Notes: generated from the sequence alone by a model not told the origin. Shown: positions 17,467-26,824, counted from the stretch's first letter. The stretch is DNA of 64,000 nucleotides from JANQPX01 sp965204405 (GCA_965204405.1 CBDBEN010000005.1:2976001-3040000), one strand, 5' to 3'. Numbers and translations are program-made.

Positions 17467-18579
17467 TTGGAGGCCCCGAAGGAATTGACACGAAAGCAAA
17501 GCGGTAGAGCTCGTTTGCAGCCCCGAATGATTTTGATCGGAATCGTCGTTACCTGGCTGACCATGATTGCGCCGATCACCCTGCTGATAAGTTGGCTGTT
17601 CGAGCAGGCGTCCGGCACATGGCTGCTCGCAAGCTTGCTTTTAGGGCCCTTCGCTTTCATGGGTTTTTGGAGCGCGATCCAAAATGCGCCCCCGAAGGTT
17701 CGCTGGCCGGTGATGCAATATTTCGGCTGGGGTGCTGTACTCCTGCCCCTGACAATCGTGGGCATGATCGCAGCTATTTGGGTATCGCCGCAGACCGTCG
17801 GATTTTCCGTCCTGTTCGCCTGGCTGGCGCTCGGTGTCATTGGTGTCTTTGCTGCAACGAGGATTGCTGAGCGATCTTTGACATTCGACCATGCGTTGCT
17901 CGACCGACCTTACAAGCTGGTTCAGCTGAGTGACGTCCATGTCGGTTCGCGCAGTGCCAAGTTCTTACACCGCGCAATCAAGCAGGCGTTGAGCCATCAG
18001 CCGGACGCGCTGCTGCTTACCGGTGATCTCATCGATGCAAGCGCTGTAAAAACAGAAGACTTGGATGCGCTTGGAACGGTTCCCTGCCCGGTCTATTTCG
18101 CGCTTGGCAATCATGAGCGCTATATCGACCTGGATGCCGTGATTGCCATGGTCGAAGCTCAGGGAGTCGACCTCCTGCGCGGTGAAGCAAAAATGCATGG
18201 GCAGCTCCAGATCGTCGGCGTCGACGATGCTGACAGCTCGGGCCAGGTGGGTGATCATCTTCCCGGAATCGAGCTCAGTGATCATCATTACCGCATCCTG
18301 CTTTATCATCGGCCCGACGGCTGGCAGGCAGCCCGCCAAGCCGGTATCGATCTCATGCTCGCTGGCCATACTCACGGCGGCCAGATCTGGCCGTTCAACT
18401 ATGTGGTCAAACGGCGCTTCGAGCATCTCATTGGCTTATTCAGCCATGATAACCGGCACCTTTATGTCTCGCCTGGAGCGGGCTGTTGGGGGCCCATTAT
18501 GCGCCTCGGCACACGTTCGGAAATGACCGTGATCGATCTCATCCCAGCGACAGCCGGTGGAATGGCCGACAAATCCTAG
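17467..18579 (+). CDS. Membrane-anchored metallophosphoesterase
   Basis: A 370-residue protein with about four N-terminal hydrophobic helices (residues 20-140), then a calcineurin-like phosphoesterase domain with all five blocks: SDVHVG, TGDLIDAS, LGNHERY, LLYHRPD and AGHTHGGQIWP. The layout matches YkuE/YaeI-type proteins that act on lipid-linked or membrane phosphates with two metal ions. It stands alone between the IS630 copy and a long non-coding stretch. Translation may begin slightly downstream of the position chosen (a TTG-type start with GGAG nearby). Confidence 0.85.
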   Translation: MEAPKELTRKQSGRARLQPRMILIGIVVTWLTMIAPITLLISWLFEQASGTWLLASLLLGPFAFMGFWSAIQNAPPKVRWPVMQYFGWGAVLLPLTIVGMIAAIWVSPQTVGFSVLFAWLALGVIGVFAATRIAERSLTFDHALLDRPYKLVQLSDVHVGSRSAKFLHRAIKQALSHQPDALLLTGDLIDASAVKTEDLDALGTVPCPVYFALGNHERYIDLDAVIAMVEAQGVDLLRGEAKMHGQLQIVGVDDADSSGQVGDHLPGIELSDHHYRILLYHRPDGWQAARQAGIDLMLAGHTHGGQIWPFNYVVKRRFEHLIGLFSHDNRHLYVSPGAGCWGPIMRLGTRSEMTVIDLIPATAGGMADKS

Positions 18580-19148
18580 AATTGCCGAAAAAAGGCGGTC
18601 AGCGACAGGTTCGTGACGCTCATCAGGGCTAAAACGATGCCGCAATCAGCCAGCAGGCACTTTCGCGACGCAGACACGTCGTGATTGCAGCATTTTGTCG
18701 AGACGTCGTCTTTTACCGCCAAGGCATGCCGCACCATGTTGAATAAAGGCAACATTGTTTGGCGCATGTGTCAGGGTTGTTTCATGATGACACGCGGTTC
18801 GTATGGATCCACACGACCTTCTATAGCGTTTTGCTAGAATAAGCAGGAACCTAACTGTCTGATTTCGTGGAAGATAGGTAATGCCCTTCCCTTTCTGGTT
18901 CACAGCTTCTGTCAAAGGTCGTGTCGATGGCAAGCGCCCTGCGGTCGGCCGGCTGAATGTCATGAGTGACCTGTGGCCCAAGGTGGCCTTCAACATCAAC
19001 CGAGCGCGGAACCTTGAAACAAAGGCAGCCGAACAGGGTATGGAACTGACAAATACGATAGTCCTTCACGCATATCCCCGTACTTTGCCCGGCAAGACTT
19101 CGTACTGCAGCATAGAGTGCGCACTCCTGGAACTTGGCCGGTACGGGG
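18580..19148. other. Intergenic stretch holding the left copy of a 118-bp direct repeat
   Basis: No convincing gene is seen. Short open frames on both strands have no family features. The notable content is 18762-18880, which resembles 42413-42530 beside the tRNA-Thr gene in the same orientation, including the shared string TTCGTATGG, a CTATAGC core and GATAGGT at the end. Confidence 0.5.
18762..18880 (+). repeat. Diverged direct repeat, left copy (partner abuts tRNA-Thr)
   Basis: Aligned by eye with 42413-42530: GCGCATGTGTCAG against GCGTGTGTCAG at the start, then TTCGTATGG, CTTCTATAGC against CTCTATAGC, and TGATTTCGTGGAAGATAGGT against TGATTTTGTGGGAGATAGGT. Identity is roughly two thirds with small gaps. 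The tRNA sequence that follows the right copy is not repeated after this copy. Confidence 0.55.
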
Positions 19149-19826
19149 TCAGGATGTCATGGCCGGAAGGACGCGTTGACGTACGGTTAGGAGATGCGCG
19201 CGCATGCGCGCCGCTGCTTCGGTTGCGTTCTCCACAGCGATTGCGGCATGGATGGCGTCATGCTGATCGAAACTGAAGTGATCGGGTGTCGGGCGTTTGG
19301 TCGAGCGTGTCTGCTCCCAGACAACGGAGCGGCGCACCACGTTGAAGGTATCGAATAGATAAAGCAGCACCTTGTTATGGGTCGCTTTGGCGATCGCGTG
19401 ATGAAATTTGTTGTCCCATGCCTCGTAGCTTCGCCACTCCTCTGCTTGTCGGCAGTGTTGGTTGCAAGCCTCGATCTCGTCGATGTCCGATTTGGTCGCG
19501 TGCAGGGCAGCGAGCCTCGCCAGTTCCGGCTCGACAGCAAGGCGGGCCTGCATCGTCTGCGCCGGATTGGCCAGCTGCCGGAGAAAGTCCAGATCGTCGA
19601 GATTGCGCACTGGACGCGAACCGATGAAGGTCCCGCGACCGACATGGCGCCAGATCAGCCCATCTTCTTCCATGCAGGCGAGCGCCTTTCGAAGCTCGAC
19701 CCGCGACACACCGAGTTGCTGGCAAAAATGACGCTCCGGCGGCAGCCGCTGGTTGTGGCCTAGACCCTGCTCTGCAATGAAGCGCTTGATCTGCTTGACG
19801 ACGTCTTTGGCGTGCGGCCCCTCCAT
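19149..19826 (-). CDS. GntR/FadR-family transcriptional regulator
   Basis: A 225-residue regulator with an N-terminal winged helix (RLPPERHFCQQLGVSRVELRK, then LIWRHVGRGTFIG) and a C-terminal all-helical FCD domain with metal/ligand-type residues (Asp and His in AWDNKFHHAIAKATHN and the HDAIHAAI segment). I chose the ATG at 19826 because of AAAGGGGA upstream; the frame runs further. It is divergent from the fumarylacetoacetase-family hydrolase and transporter genes, and FadR-type regulators of this layout usually respond to a carboxylate from the pathway they control. Confidence 0.87.
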   Translation of the reverse strand: MEGPHAKDVVKQIKRFIAEQGLGHNQRLPPERHFCQQLGVSRVELRKALACMEEDGLIWRHVGRGTFIGSRPVRNLDDLDFLRQLANPAQTMQARLAVEPELARLAALHATKSDIDEIEACNQHCRQAEEWRSYEAWDNKFHHAIAKATHNKVLLYLFDTFNVVRRSVVWEQTRSTKRPTPDHFSFDQHDAIHAAIAVENATEAAARMRAHLLTVRQRVLPAMTS

Positions 19827-20075
19827 CGAACTCGGTCCCCTTTCATTTAGACGGCGGCACTCAGCAAACCGTCGATCTTTCGCATGGGCGACGGGATCAG
19901 CTCGGTGCGAATCTAGAGTTTGCAACAAAGAAAATCAATTCGGACATTGGTTTTCCCATTACTCGTCAAATCGGTGCATGATGAGGCTGATCATGATCAG
20001 ACCGGAGCCATGTTGCCGCCCCGCAAGAAGGGAAGAGCAACCGCCGGAAGGGCCAAATGAAACAGGGAGAACCGC

Positions 20076-21020
20076 GTGAAGCTCGCGACGATTGACCTTA
20101 GTGGACAACCAACCGCCGCGACCATCTTGCCGAACGGATCGGCCGTTCCACTGGAGCGCGTGGCTGCCGTGCTGAAGGGCGACTTGCCCGCCGAAATGTC
20201 CGCCGCCTTCGCTACTGGTGATCTGCAGCAGGTGATCGTCTTGGGTCCAATGGCGGCTGATACGACAAAAGCGATCGAGGCGGCGGCGAAGGCCGGACGC
20301 CTGGCCGGTGCGGCCATGCCCGCTTCAGATCTGCATCTGCTGGCTCCCTTGCCACGGCCCAAAAAGAACGTCTTTTGCGTCGGCCGCAACTATCTTGAAC
20401 ATATCGCCGAGGGCGAGCGTGCACAGAACAAGAAGATCGGGGTGACCGAGCATCCCGTGTTCTTCACCAAGCCGCCGACATCGGTGGTCGGACCCGGCGC
20501 CGATGTGCCGATCTTTCCGCATGTGTCGGTCAACATCGACTACGAGGTCGAGCTTGCGGTGGTGATCGGCCGCGCCGGTCGCGATATCCCGAAGGAGCGC
20601 GCCTATGATCACATCTTCGGGTACACCATCCTGAACGACGTCACCGCACGCGACGTGCAGCGCCGCCATGGCGGGCAGTTCTTCAAGGGCAAGGGTCTGG
20701 ACGGTTCCTGCCCGATCGGGCCGGTGATCGTTACCGCGGATACCGTCGGCGATCCATCCCGACTCGGCCTTCGCCTCACCGTCAACGGTGAGACGCGCCA
20801 GGACGGCAACACGGCTGACATGATCTTCGACATCCCCACCCTGATCACCTCGCTTTCCGAAGGGATGACGCTGGAACCGGGCGATATTATCGCGACCGGC
20901 ACACCTTCCGGCGTCGGCTATGCCATGGAGCCGCCGGTGTTCCTGAAAGACGGCGATGTGGTCGTTTGCGAAATCGATGGCATCGGAAAACTGGAGAACC
21001 AGATGACGACAGCAGTCTAA
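20076..21020 (+). CDS. Fumarylacetoacetate hydrolase family protein
   Basis: A 314-residue protein beginning with GTG after CAGGGAGA. A short N-terminal domain is followed by the FAH fold: VFCVGRNYLEH, the metal-ligand segment NIDYEVELAVVIG, NDVTARDVQRRH and the closing GDIIATGTPSGVG. Members hydrolyse C-C bonds of acylpyruvates, or decarboxylate or dehydrate 2-oxo acids, using Mg2+ or Mn2+. The presence with an Ldh2-type dehydrogenase and importer points to breakdown of a 2-oxo- or hydroxy-dicarboxylate. Confidence 0.88.
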   Translation: MKLATIDLSGQPTAATILPNGSAVPLERVAAVLKGDLPAEMSAAFATGDLQQVIVLGPMAADTTKAIEAAAKAGRLAGAAMPASDLHLLAPLPRPKKNVFCVGRNYLEHIAEGERAQNKKIGVTEHPVFFTKPPTSVVGPGADVPIFPHVSVNIDYEVELAVVIGRAGRDIPKERAYDHIFGYTILNDVTARDVQRRHGGQFFKGKGLDGSCPIGPVIVTADTVGDPSRLGLRLTVNGETRQDGNTADMIFDIPTLITSLSEGMTLEPGDIIATGTPSGVGYAMEPPVFLKDGDVVVCEIDGIGKLENQMTTAV

Positions 21021-21104
21021 AGACAGTATCATCATCGAAACCATCGGGCGGCGTCCGTACCCCGCCCGCACCAATGAACCAACTGAAGAAAAGGGAGTAT
21101 AACG

Positions 21105-22139
21105 ATGACCACGAAACGACCACCCCGCAGACTCCTTCCGGCGGCAATCGGTGCCGCGGCCGCCCTCGCAGCCATGTTCGCTCTGCCGGCGTCCAGCCAG
21201 GATCTAGAACAAATCACCTTTGCCCAGCCGAGCCCGTCCGCAATCAATTCGTACCCTGTGTTCGTAGCGATCGGCGAGGGCTATTTCGCTGACGAGGGCC
21301 TGGAGGTCGCGGTCGAGGCAGTCAACGGCTCGGCTTCCGTGCTTCAGGCCATGTCCGCAGGTCAGGCGCAATTCGGACGCCCCGGTCCGGCCCCCGTGCT
21401 CGGCGCACGAGCCCGCGGTGTGGACGCGGTCTTCATCTACAATGTCGCGGCCCGGACCAATTTCGGTATCGTCGTCGCCGAGGACAGCGAGTATCAGGCG
21501 ATCGAGGATCTGAAGGGCACGGTGATCGGCACCGGCACGGCCGATGGCGCCGAGGTCGGCTTCGCCCGGAACGTTCTGACCGGTTCCGGCATGGGCGAAG
21601 GCGACTACGAGTTTCTGACCGTCGGCGATGGCGGTCCGGCGACCGCCGCCTTCACCCGCGGCGACATTGCTGCCTATTCGGCTTCAGTCGCGGATGCCGC
21701 GATCCTCACCCAGCGCGGGCTTCCGGTGCGCGACATCACGCCGGACGAATTCCAGAAATTTTTCGGCAATGGTCTGGCGACCATGGGCGATACCATCAGG
21801 GACAATCCCGAGCTGGTTGAAAAATTCGTGCGCGCGTTCATGCGCGGCCACGCTTTCGCCCTGGACGATGCCAACCGCGATACCGTGCTTGCCCATTTGG
21901 CGGAGGGCAACCCGCAGGAAGGCGAGGATGCCGCGTTCCAGTCCGCGCTCTTCGATGCGGTGCGCGCCAAGACCATCCCGGTCGACATGTCGAACGGCCT
22001 AGGCTACCTGCCGCATGAGATCTGGGAGGAATGGCAGACCAGCATGATCGAAGGCGGCGACCTCGAAGCCCCGCTCGACGATCTGAATGCGGCCTACACA
22101 AACGACTTCACGGCCGCTGCGAATGAAAGCCTGAAGTAA
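21105..22139 (+). CDS. ABC transporter substrate-binding protein, NMT1/TauA family (second system)
   Basis: A 344-residue periplasmic protein preceded by AAAGGGAG. The signal peptide is long and positively charged (RPPRRLL, hydrophobic core to about residue 31). The mature domain starts ITFAQPSPSAINSYPVFVAI and carries the EDLKGTVIGTGT segment. It differs clearly from the binding protein of the first cluster, so the two systems probably import different ligands. The stop overlaps the ATPase start by one base (TAATG). Confidence 0.88.
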   Translation: MTTKRPPRRLLPAAIGAAAALAAMFALPASSQDLEQITFAQPSPSAINSYPVFVAIGEGYFADEGLEVAVEAVNGSASVLQAMSAGQAQFGRPGPAPVLGARARGVDAVFIYNVAARTNFGIVVAEDSEYQAIEDLKGTVIGTGTADGAEVGFARNVLTGSGMGEGDYEFLTVGDGGPATAAFTRGDIAAYSASVADAAILTQRGLPVRDITPDEFQKFFGNGLATMGDTIRDNPELVEKFVRAFMRGHAFALDDANRDTVLAHLAEGNPQEGEDAAFQSALFDAVRAKTIPVDMSNGLGYLPHEIWEEWQTSMIEGGDLEAPLDDLNAAYTNDFTAAANESLK

Positions 22140-22975
22140 TGGAGCCAGCCGCAGCCGCTTCGACACCCGGGTCGGCGAGATCCCAAACAGGGATGCCGGG
22201 ATCTGAGGTAGCGGAGATCGTCTATGCGTTGTCGGATGTAGGAAAAACCTACGCCAGCAACGCCGTGGAGGCGCTTACCGGCGTCACACTGACCCTAGCG
22301 AGAGGCAGTTTCTCCGCGGTCATCGGGTCGAGCGGTTGCGGCAAATCCACCCTCTTGAAGATCATGGCGGGCCTGATCCCGCCGTCCACCGGCCGGGTCA
22401 TCCTGTCCGGCCGGCCGGTCACCGGACCGCGCCGGGACATCGGCATGATGTTTCAGCAGGCCACTCTTTTTCCCTGGCGCACCACCATCGAGAACGTAGT
22501 CCTGCCGATCGAGATCCGGGACGGGCGCCAGGCGGCGCGGGCTGCACATGATAACGCTCGCGCTTTGCTCGAACTGGTCGGTCTCAAGGGCTTCGAGGAC
22601 GTCTATCCCAACGAGCTCTCAGGCGGCATGGCGCAGCGCGCCGCGATCTGCCGCATGCTGGTGACCGAGCCCACGGTCCTGCTGCTTGACGAGCCGTTCA
22701 GCGCGCTCGACGAGCTTACCCGCGACTTCATGAACATGGAACTGCAGCGCATCTGCACCGAAAAGCATGCCACCACGTTTCTGGTTACCCACTCGATCCA
22801 GGAAGCGGTGATCCTCTCGGATGTGGTCTACGTCATGGCGCCGCGCCCCGGCCGCATCGCCGAGGCAGTCACCATCGACCTGCCGCGTCCGCGCACGCTC
22901 GACATGATCACCACGCCCAAATTCGGCACCTTGGTCGAGCATATCCGTAACCGTCTGGATGAGGGTTCGTTGTGA
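22139..22975 (+). CDS. ABC transporter ATP-binding protein (TauB/SsuB-like, second system)
   Basis: A 278-residue ATPase with Walker A GSSGCGKST, Q-loop MFQQATLFPWRT, signature LSGGMAQRAAICRML, Walker B VLLLDEPFSALDE and switch His in VTHSIQEA. The first 30 or so residues precede the ATPase domain and may be an extension or a start-site error. The gene overlaps the permease gene through GTGA. Confidence 0.92.
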   Translation: MEPAAAASTPGSARSQTGMPGSEVAEIVYALSDVGKTYASNAVEALTGVTLTLARGSFSAVIGSSGCGKSTLLKIMAGLIPPSTGRVILSGRPVTGPRRDIGMMFQQATLFPWRTTIENVVLPIEIRDGRQAARAAHDNARALLELVGLKGFEDVYPNELSGGMAQRAAICRMLVTEPTVLLLDEPFSALDELTRDFMNMELQRICTEKHATTFLVTHSIQEAVILSDVVYVMAPRPGRIAEAVTIDLPRPRTLDMITTPKFGTLVEHIRNRLDEGSL

Positions 22976-23856
22976 GCGATCTACATAGAAGCGCCTCGCC
23001 CCAACATGGCGGCGCAGCCGTCAACGAGGTCGACGCTTCGACCGTTTGGGTCGAGGAAGTCAGCTGGATTGACCGCGTGCCGCGCAGCGTCGCGATGATA
23101 GCGGTGTTCGCGATCTTCATCGCGTTTTGGCAGCTCCTGACCTGGACCGGCCTGGTCTCGCCGATCATCCTGCCGACACCTTTCGAAACCCTCGAGGATC
23201 TGATTTTCGTTGGCGGCAATCTGCTGTCCGGCGGCTACATGCTGCAGGCGCTCTGGATCACCATCCTGGAGGTGATCTACGGCTTCATCATCGCCTTTCT
23301 GATCGGCTTCTCGCTCGGTGTGCTGGTCGGCGAGACGGCGTTTGGTGAGCGTGCCATCATGCCTTATCTGGTGGCAATCGACACCATGCCCAAAGTCGCG
23401 TTCGCGCCGCTGTTCGTCGCCTGGCTCGGCTTCGATATCAGCTCGAAAGTGGCGCTCGCCGCCTTCATCGCGACCTTCCCGATCGTGGTCGGCACGGCAG
23501 CCGGCCTGCATGCCGCTGATGAAAACGCGCGCATGCTGTTCAAGACCATGGGCGCATCCCGCTGGCAGACACTCTGGAAAATGAAACTGCCGTTGGGCCT
23601 TCCGCACATCTTCACCGGTCTCAAGATCGCCGCGGTGGGCGTAATGGCGGGCGCGATCACCGCTGAGTTCCTGGGCGGCGGCAAGGGTTTTGGAGAGCTG
23701 ATCCGGGTGGCCGCCTCGCAGCTGAATACGCCGCGTGTGTTCTCCCTGATCCTCTATCTCAGCCTAGTCGGCCTTGCCCTTTTTGCCCTGGTGGTCTGGG
23801 TACAGCGCCGGTTCGTCTTCTGGCACAAGGACCGCGTAGGCGCGGGCGAGGTCTGA
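22972..23856 (+). CDS. ABC transporter permease (TauC/SsuC-like, second system)
   Basis: A 294-residue membrane protein starting with GTG that overlaps the ATPase stop (GTGA). About six hydrophobic helices are visible, with the EAA loop as ENARMLFKTMGASRWQTLWKM. It completes the second importer and is followed after 3 nt by the Ldh2-type dehydrogenase, so the five genes from the hydrolase onward form one operon. Confidence 0.92.
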   Translation: MSDLHRSASPQHGGAAVNEVDASTVWVEEVSWIDRVPRSVAMIAVFAIFIAFWQLLTWTGLVSPIILPTPFETLEDLIFVGGNLLSGGYMLQALWITILEVIYGFIIAFLIGFSLGVLVGETAFGERAIMPYLVAIDTMPKVAFAPLFVAWLGFDISSKVALAAFIATFPIVVGTAAGLHAADENARMLFKTMGASRWQTLWKMKLPLGLPHIFTGLKIAAVGVMAGAITAEFLGGGKGFGELIRVAASQLNTPRVFSLILYLSLVGLALFALVVWVQRRFVFWHKDRVGAGEV

Positions 23857-23859
23857 TCG

Positions 23860-24906
23860 ATGGCCAGTCCGATTTCGTCAAGGCACATCGAAGACTTTGT
23901 CACATCCGTATTCACCGCACTCGACGTGCCTGAGCGGGACGCCCGCACCGTCGCCGGCCTGATGGTCGAGGCGGATCTGCTCGGCTACGGCACCCACGGC
24001 ATCTTTCGGCTGCGCCAATATGTCAATCGGCTGCGTGATGGCGGCTGCAACCCGACGCCTAATGTCAGCATCGTGACCGAGTCTTTGGCGACCGCGGTCA
24101 TCGACGGCGACAACGGCCTTGGCCATCTCGCCCTCAAGGCCGCCCGCGATCTGGCGATGGAAAAAGCCAGGAAAGCTGGAATCGGGTGGGTCGGCGTGCG
24201 CCGTGGCAATCATGCCGGGCCGGCCGCGCTTTATGTCCGGCCGCAGACTGAGGTTCGCATGGCCGGCATCTGCGCCGCGGTGGGCAGCGCCAATCACGTC
24301 GCTCCGTTCGGCGGTACTGATCTGCTGCTCGGCACCAATCCGATCGCGATCGCCTTACCAACTACCGCCCCCGACCCGTTTGTACTCGACATGGCCACGA
24401 CCGTCGCGGCGGTCGGCAAGATCAAAGTCTTGGCTCAGCGTGGTGAGGCGATGCCCGAGGGCTGGATGGTCGGTCGCGACGGGCAACCGCTGACCGATCC
24501 CGCCAAGCGAGAAGACGGCTTTCTCCTGCCGATCGGTGGCCCCAAAGGCTACGGCTTAAGCCTGGCGATCGGTCTGCTTGCGGGTGTGCTCAACGGGGCC
24601 GCGCTTGGAAGTGACGTCGTCGATTTCACCAAGGACACGACAAGCCCGACCAACACCGGCCAGTTCGTCGCCGCCATCGATCTCAGCGCCTTCGGCGATC
24701 CCGACGTCATCACCAAGAGCGCTGCGCGCGTCCTTGCCGAACTCCGCGCGACGGAGCCACTGCCCGGCCACGATCCCGTGCGCATCCCCGGCGAAGGGCG
24801 TGGCGACGCCTATGCCCGACGCCTCGCCGACGGCCTCGACCTGCATTTGGCACTCAGATGCGATCTCGATGCCATTGCGACAGAATTTGGTGTCGACAAG
24901 CTTTGA
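23860..24906 (+). CDS. Malate/L-lactate dehydrogenase (Ldh2 family)
   Basis: A 348-residue NAD(P)-dependent oxidoreductase of the LDH2/MDH2 family, distinct from the Rossmann-fold lactate dehydrogenases. Family features are GYGTHGIFRLRQYV near the start, RRGNHAGPAALYV, the nucleotide-binding stretch LLGTNPIAIALPT, DMATTVAAVGKI and PKGYGLSLAIGLL. Substrates in the family include malate, lactate, ureidoglycolate and sulfolactate. It ends the second catabolic operon. Confidence 0.9.
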   Translation: MASPISSRHIEDFVTSVFTALDVPERDARTVAGLMVEADLLGYGTHGIFRLRQYVNRLRDGGCNPTPNVSIVTESLATAVIDGDNGLGHLALKAARDLAMEKARKAGIGWVGVRRGNHAGPAALYVRPQTEVRMAGICAAVGSANHVAPFGGTDLLLGTNPIAIALPTTAPDPFVLDMATTVAAVGKIKVLAQRGEAMPEGWMVGRDGQPLTDPAKREDGFLLPIGGPKGYGLSLAIGLLAGVLNGAALGSDVVDFTKDTTSPTNTGQFVAAIDLSAFGDPDVITKSAARVLAELRATEPLPGHDPVRIPGEGRGDAYARRLADGLDLHLALRCDLDAIATEFGVDKL

Positions 24907-25059
24907 ATGCGCGGCCCAATTAACGCTGGACTCCACTGCTCCTAACCGCTTGTAAACAGGCCTACTGGCCAACACATGAGATCCTCATCGGCACGGCTGA
25001 AGCTGATGCCGGTCCTGCCGATATTTCGACGCGCCGATCGAGGATCATGAGAACAGCGT

Positions 25060-25690
25060 TTGGATTACGCGGCGCGCCTGGCTGAGGTTGGCGTTGGTCC
25101 CGAAACCGAACTGACGGCCTTCATGGATGGAGCCGGCGCGATGCGTCAGCTTGCGGCCAGGGTCGGCGCCGACGGTTTGCCGATCCTCCAATGGTATCAT
25201 ATCGCGATGCGCCTGCACCCGATCAGGCAGGCGGCAGATGCGCTTGGAACCCGGGTCCCAAGCCGGGTGAGAGCCAAGAAGGCAATTTGCAAAGCGGTCG
25301 AGTGGTGCGATGAAACCTTTGGCACAGTAACGCTGACGACGCCCGAAAAGCCATGAACCGCACGCGCGACACGCTTCGATAATATCAGCATGAAGCCAAG
25401 CCTCTCTATCATCCGGCGCCATCCCGCAAGGTCTGGTCAGGCCTTCAGGGTTCAAAGAAATATGTCCGCGGGCAGGACAACTTCACCGTCAATTGCGCCA
25501 AACGAAAGCGTCGAGTGGACTGGGTCGGGACATCCTTGGCGGAAAGCATGGTGAAGGCTCTCGTCAACCATAGCGTGAACAAGACACAGCATATGCGCTG
25601 GTCGAGAAAGGGAGCGCTCCATCTGTTGCAGATCCGGGTGGCTGACCTATATGGCGATCTCGAAGATCTCAGGTTGATTACCTGCCCCCC
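25060..25690 (+). pseudogene. Remnant of an ISKra4-type transposase
   Basis: Two separated coding stretches, 25060-25356 and 25515-25690, resemble parts of ISKra4-family transposases: the segment LTAFMDGAGAMRQL...ILQWYHIAMRL with its DxH-like spacing, and later SLAESMVKALVNHSVNKTQHMRWSRKGA with LLQIRV. The frames do not join and the 5' part is absent, so it is an inactive fragment. It marks the left part of the mobile-element mosaic that follows the second catabolic operon. Confidence 0.6.
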
Positions 25691-26021
25691 AACTCCTGAA
25701 CGGTCTCGTGGTTATGGGTTGCTCGACGATGGTGTAGTAGGCCCAAGAGGCGAGATGCTGTGTGTGTCGCCGTGATTGGCCTTGCGGCGCCGGCGGCCTT
25801 TCAACTGGCGGCACGCCGCCGACACACGGCGTTTTTTTACGCCTAGAATCTGGTGCCCGCTCGCGCCCGATATCTGGCACCTTTCCGTCTGTCGGGAGTG
25901 GTGCGAATACAATACCCTTCGGGGGAATAAGCCCGCCTGTCCAGTTGCAGGTTACTAGCTCCCGGCACCAGGGACGATCCCTGGAAACACGGCCTAGTAA
26001 GCCAAACAACTGGAAACGATC
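25691..26021. other. Mosaic gap with an acyltransferase C-terminal scrap and a terminator
   Basis: No complete gene. At 25714-25754 the minus strand matches 40460-40500, the region encoding LASWACYTVIEQPM in the acyltransferase, at 36 of 41 bases. A stem-loop with a T run follows at 25813-25838. The rest up to the next small gene shows nothing I recognise. Confidence 0.5.
25813..25838 (+). terminator. Rho-independent terminator
   Basis: The stem ACGCCG / CGGCGT with an 8-nt loop is followed by seven T. It separates the transposase remnant from the phage-like genes starting at 26022. Confidence 0.55.
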
Positions 26022-26387
26022 ATGACCGCGCAATGTGCCAAAGATGGCGCCCCTCGGGTGTCCAAAGCCTGTCGCACACCCTTAATTCCAAGCGAACTTG
26101 CCAAGCTGGAAGCCGACTTCTGGCGACTGTGGTCGATGTTTCCGACCGCTGAGGCTCCCGATCTCGATGGACTGCACAAGCGCTTGAACAGCGTCGTCCG
26201 GAAAATTGCGAAGACGCCAATCACGTCGATGGCTGATGTCGTCGTCAAAGCGCGTGTCGCGCGCCAGCGTGGAGGGTGGACACTGGAGTTCTTCGGTAAC
26301 GAGCCCGAAGACCACCCACAGCGAGTCGCGGCCGAGATGCTTGATGAGGTCGTTTGGTATCTGGAGAACAAGGGAGATGCGGGATGA
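26022..26387 (+). CDS. Small phage-like hypothetical protein, first of a tandem pair
   Basis: A 121-residue soluble protein with a helical character. The central part LEADFWRLWSMFPTAEAP...LHKRLNSVVRKIAKTPITS is repeated in the next gene as LEAEFWRYCSKFPTVQP...LLRGLDAVVARIAKARVTS, so the two are paralogues. Its stop overlaps the start of the second copy (ATGA). No function is known to me; location beside a DUF1376 fragment suggests a phage or prophage origin. Confidence 0.6.
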   Translation: MTAQCAKDGAPRVSKACRTPLIPSELAKLEADFWRLWSMFPTAEAPDLDGLHKRLNSVVRKIAKTPITSMADVVVKARVARQRGGWTLEFFGNEPEDHPQRVAAEMLDEVVWYLENKGDAG

Positions 26388-26734
26388 GTGTCAAACGCAT
26401 CAACACCCATGACCACATGACCGCCTTAGAAGCCGAGTTCTGGCGCTACTGCTCAAAGTTCCCAACAGTCCAGCCGTGTGAGTTTGGCGAACTTCTCCGG
26501 GGTCTCGACGCCGTCGTCGCCCGAATCGCCAAGGCTCGGGTGACCTCATCTTACCGTGCTGCCATCAAAATGCGTGTGGCGCTCGCGCGTGCCTGCTGGA
26601 TACCCTAATGCTTCACCGATCGCGACGATAACGATCCTCAAAAGGCCGCAGCGACACTGCTTCATCAGGTGCTTGTGTACCTGGAGCGACCCGCACGATC
26701 AGACACCGATACCAAGCCGGAGGGGGCCGCTTGA
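26384..26734 (+). pseudogene. Second paralogue of the tandem pair, broken by an in-frame TAA
   Basis: The frame of 117 codons runs from ATG 26384 to TGA 26732-26734 but contains a TAA at 26606-26608. Beyond this stop, the same frame gives DPQKAAATLLHQVLVYLE, which aligns with HPQRVAAEMLDEVVWYLE in the first paralogue, so the stop is a mutation within a once continuous gene. Confidence 0.65.
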
Positions 26735-26824
26735 GGAACCGTCCCACCAGACAACCAAGGCAATTCAAGCGTGGACATCGACGACGACGCCGATTGGGCC
26801 GCGCAACGGCGATCGGGAGGGCTG

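Noticed and set aside
18762..18880. A second tRNA-Thr fragment forming a clean attachment site
   Set aside because: The sequence following the left repeat does not match the tRNA 3' end, so a simple attL/attR pair is not demonstrated.
18881..19276. 131-codon plus-strand open frame
   Set aside because: No family features or clear ribosome site, and its end overlaps the well-supported GntR-type gene on the other strand.
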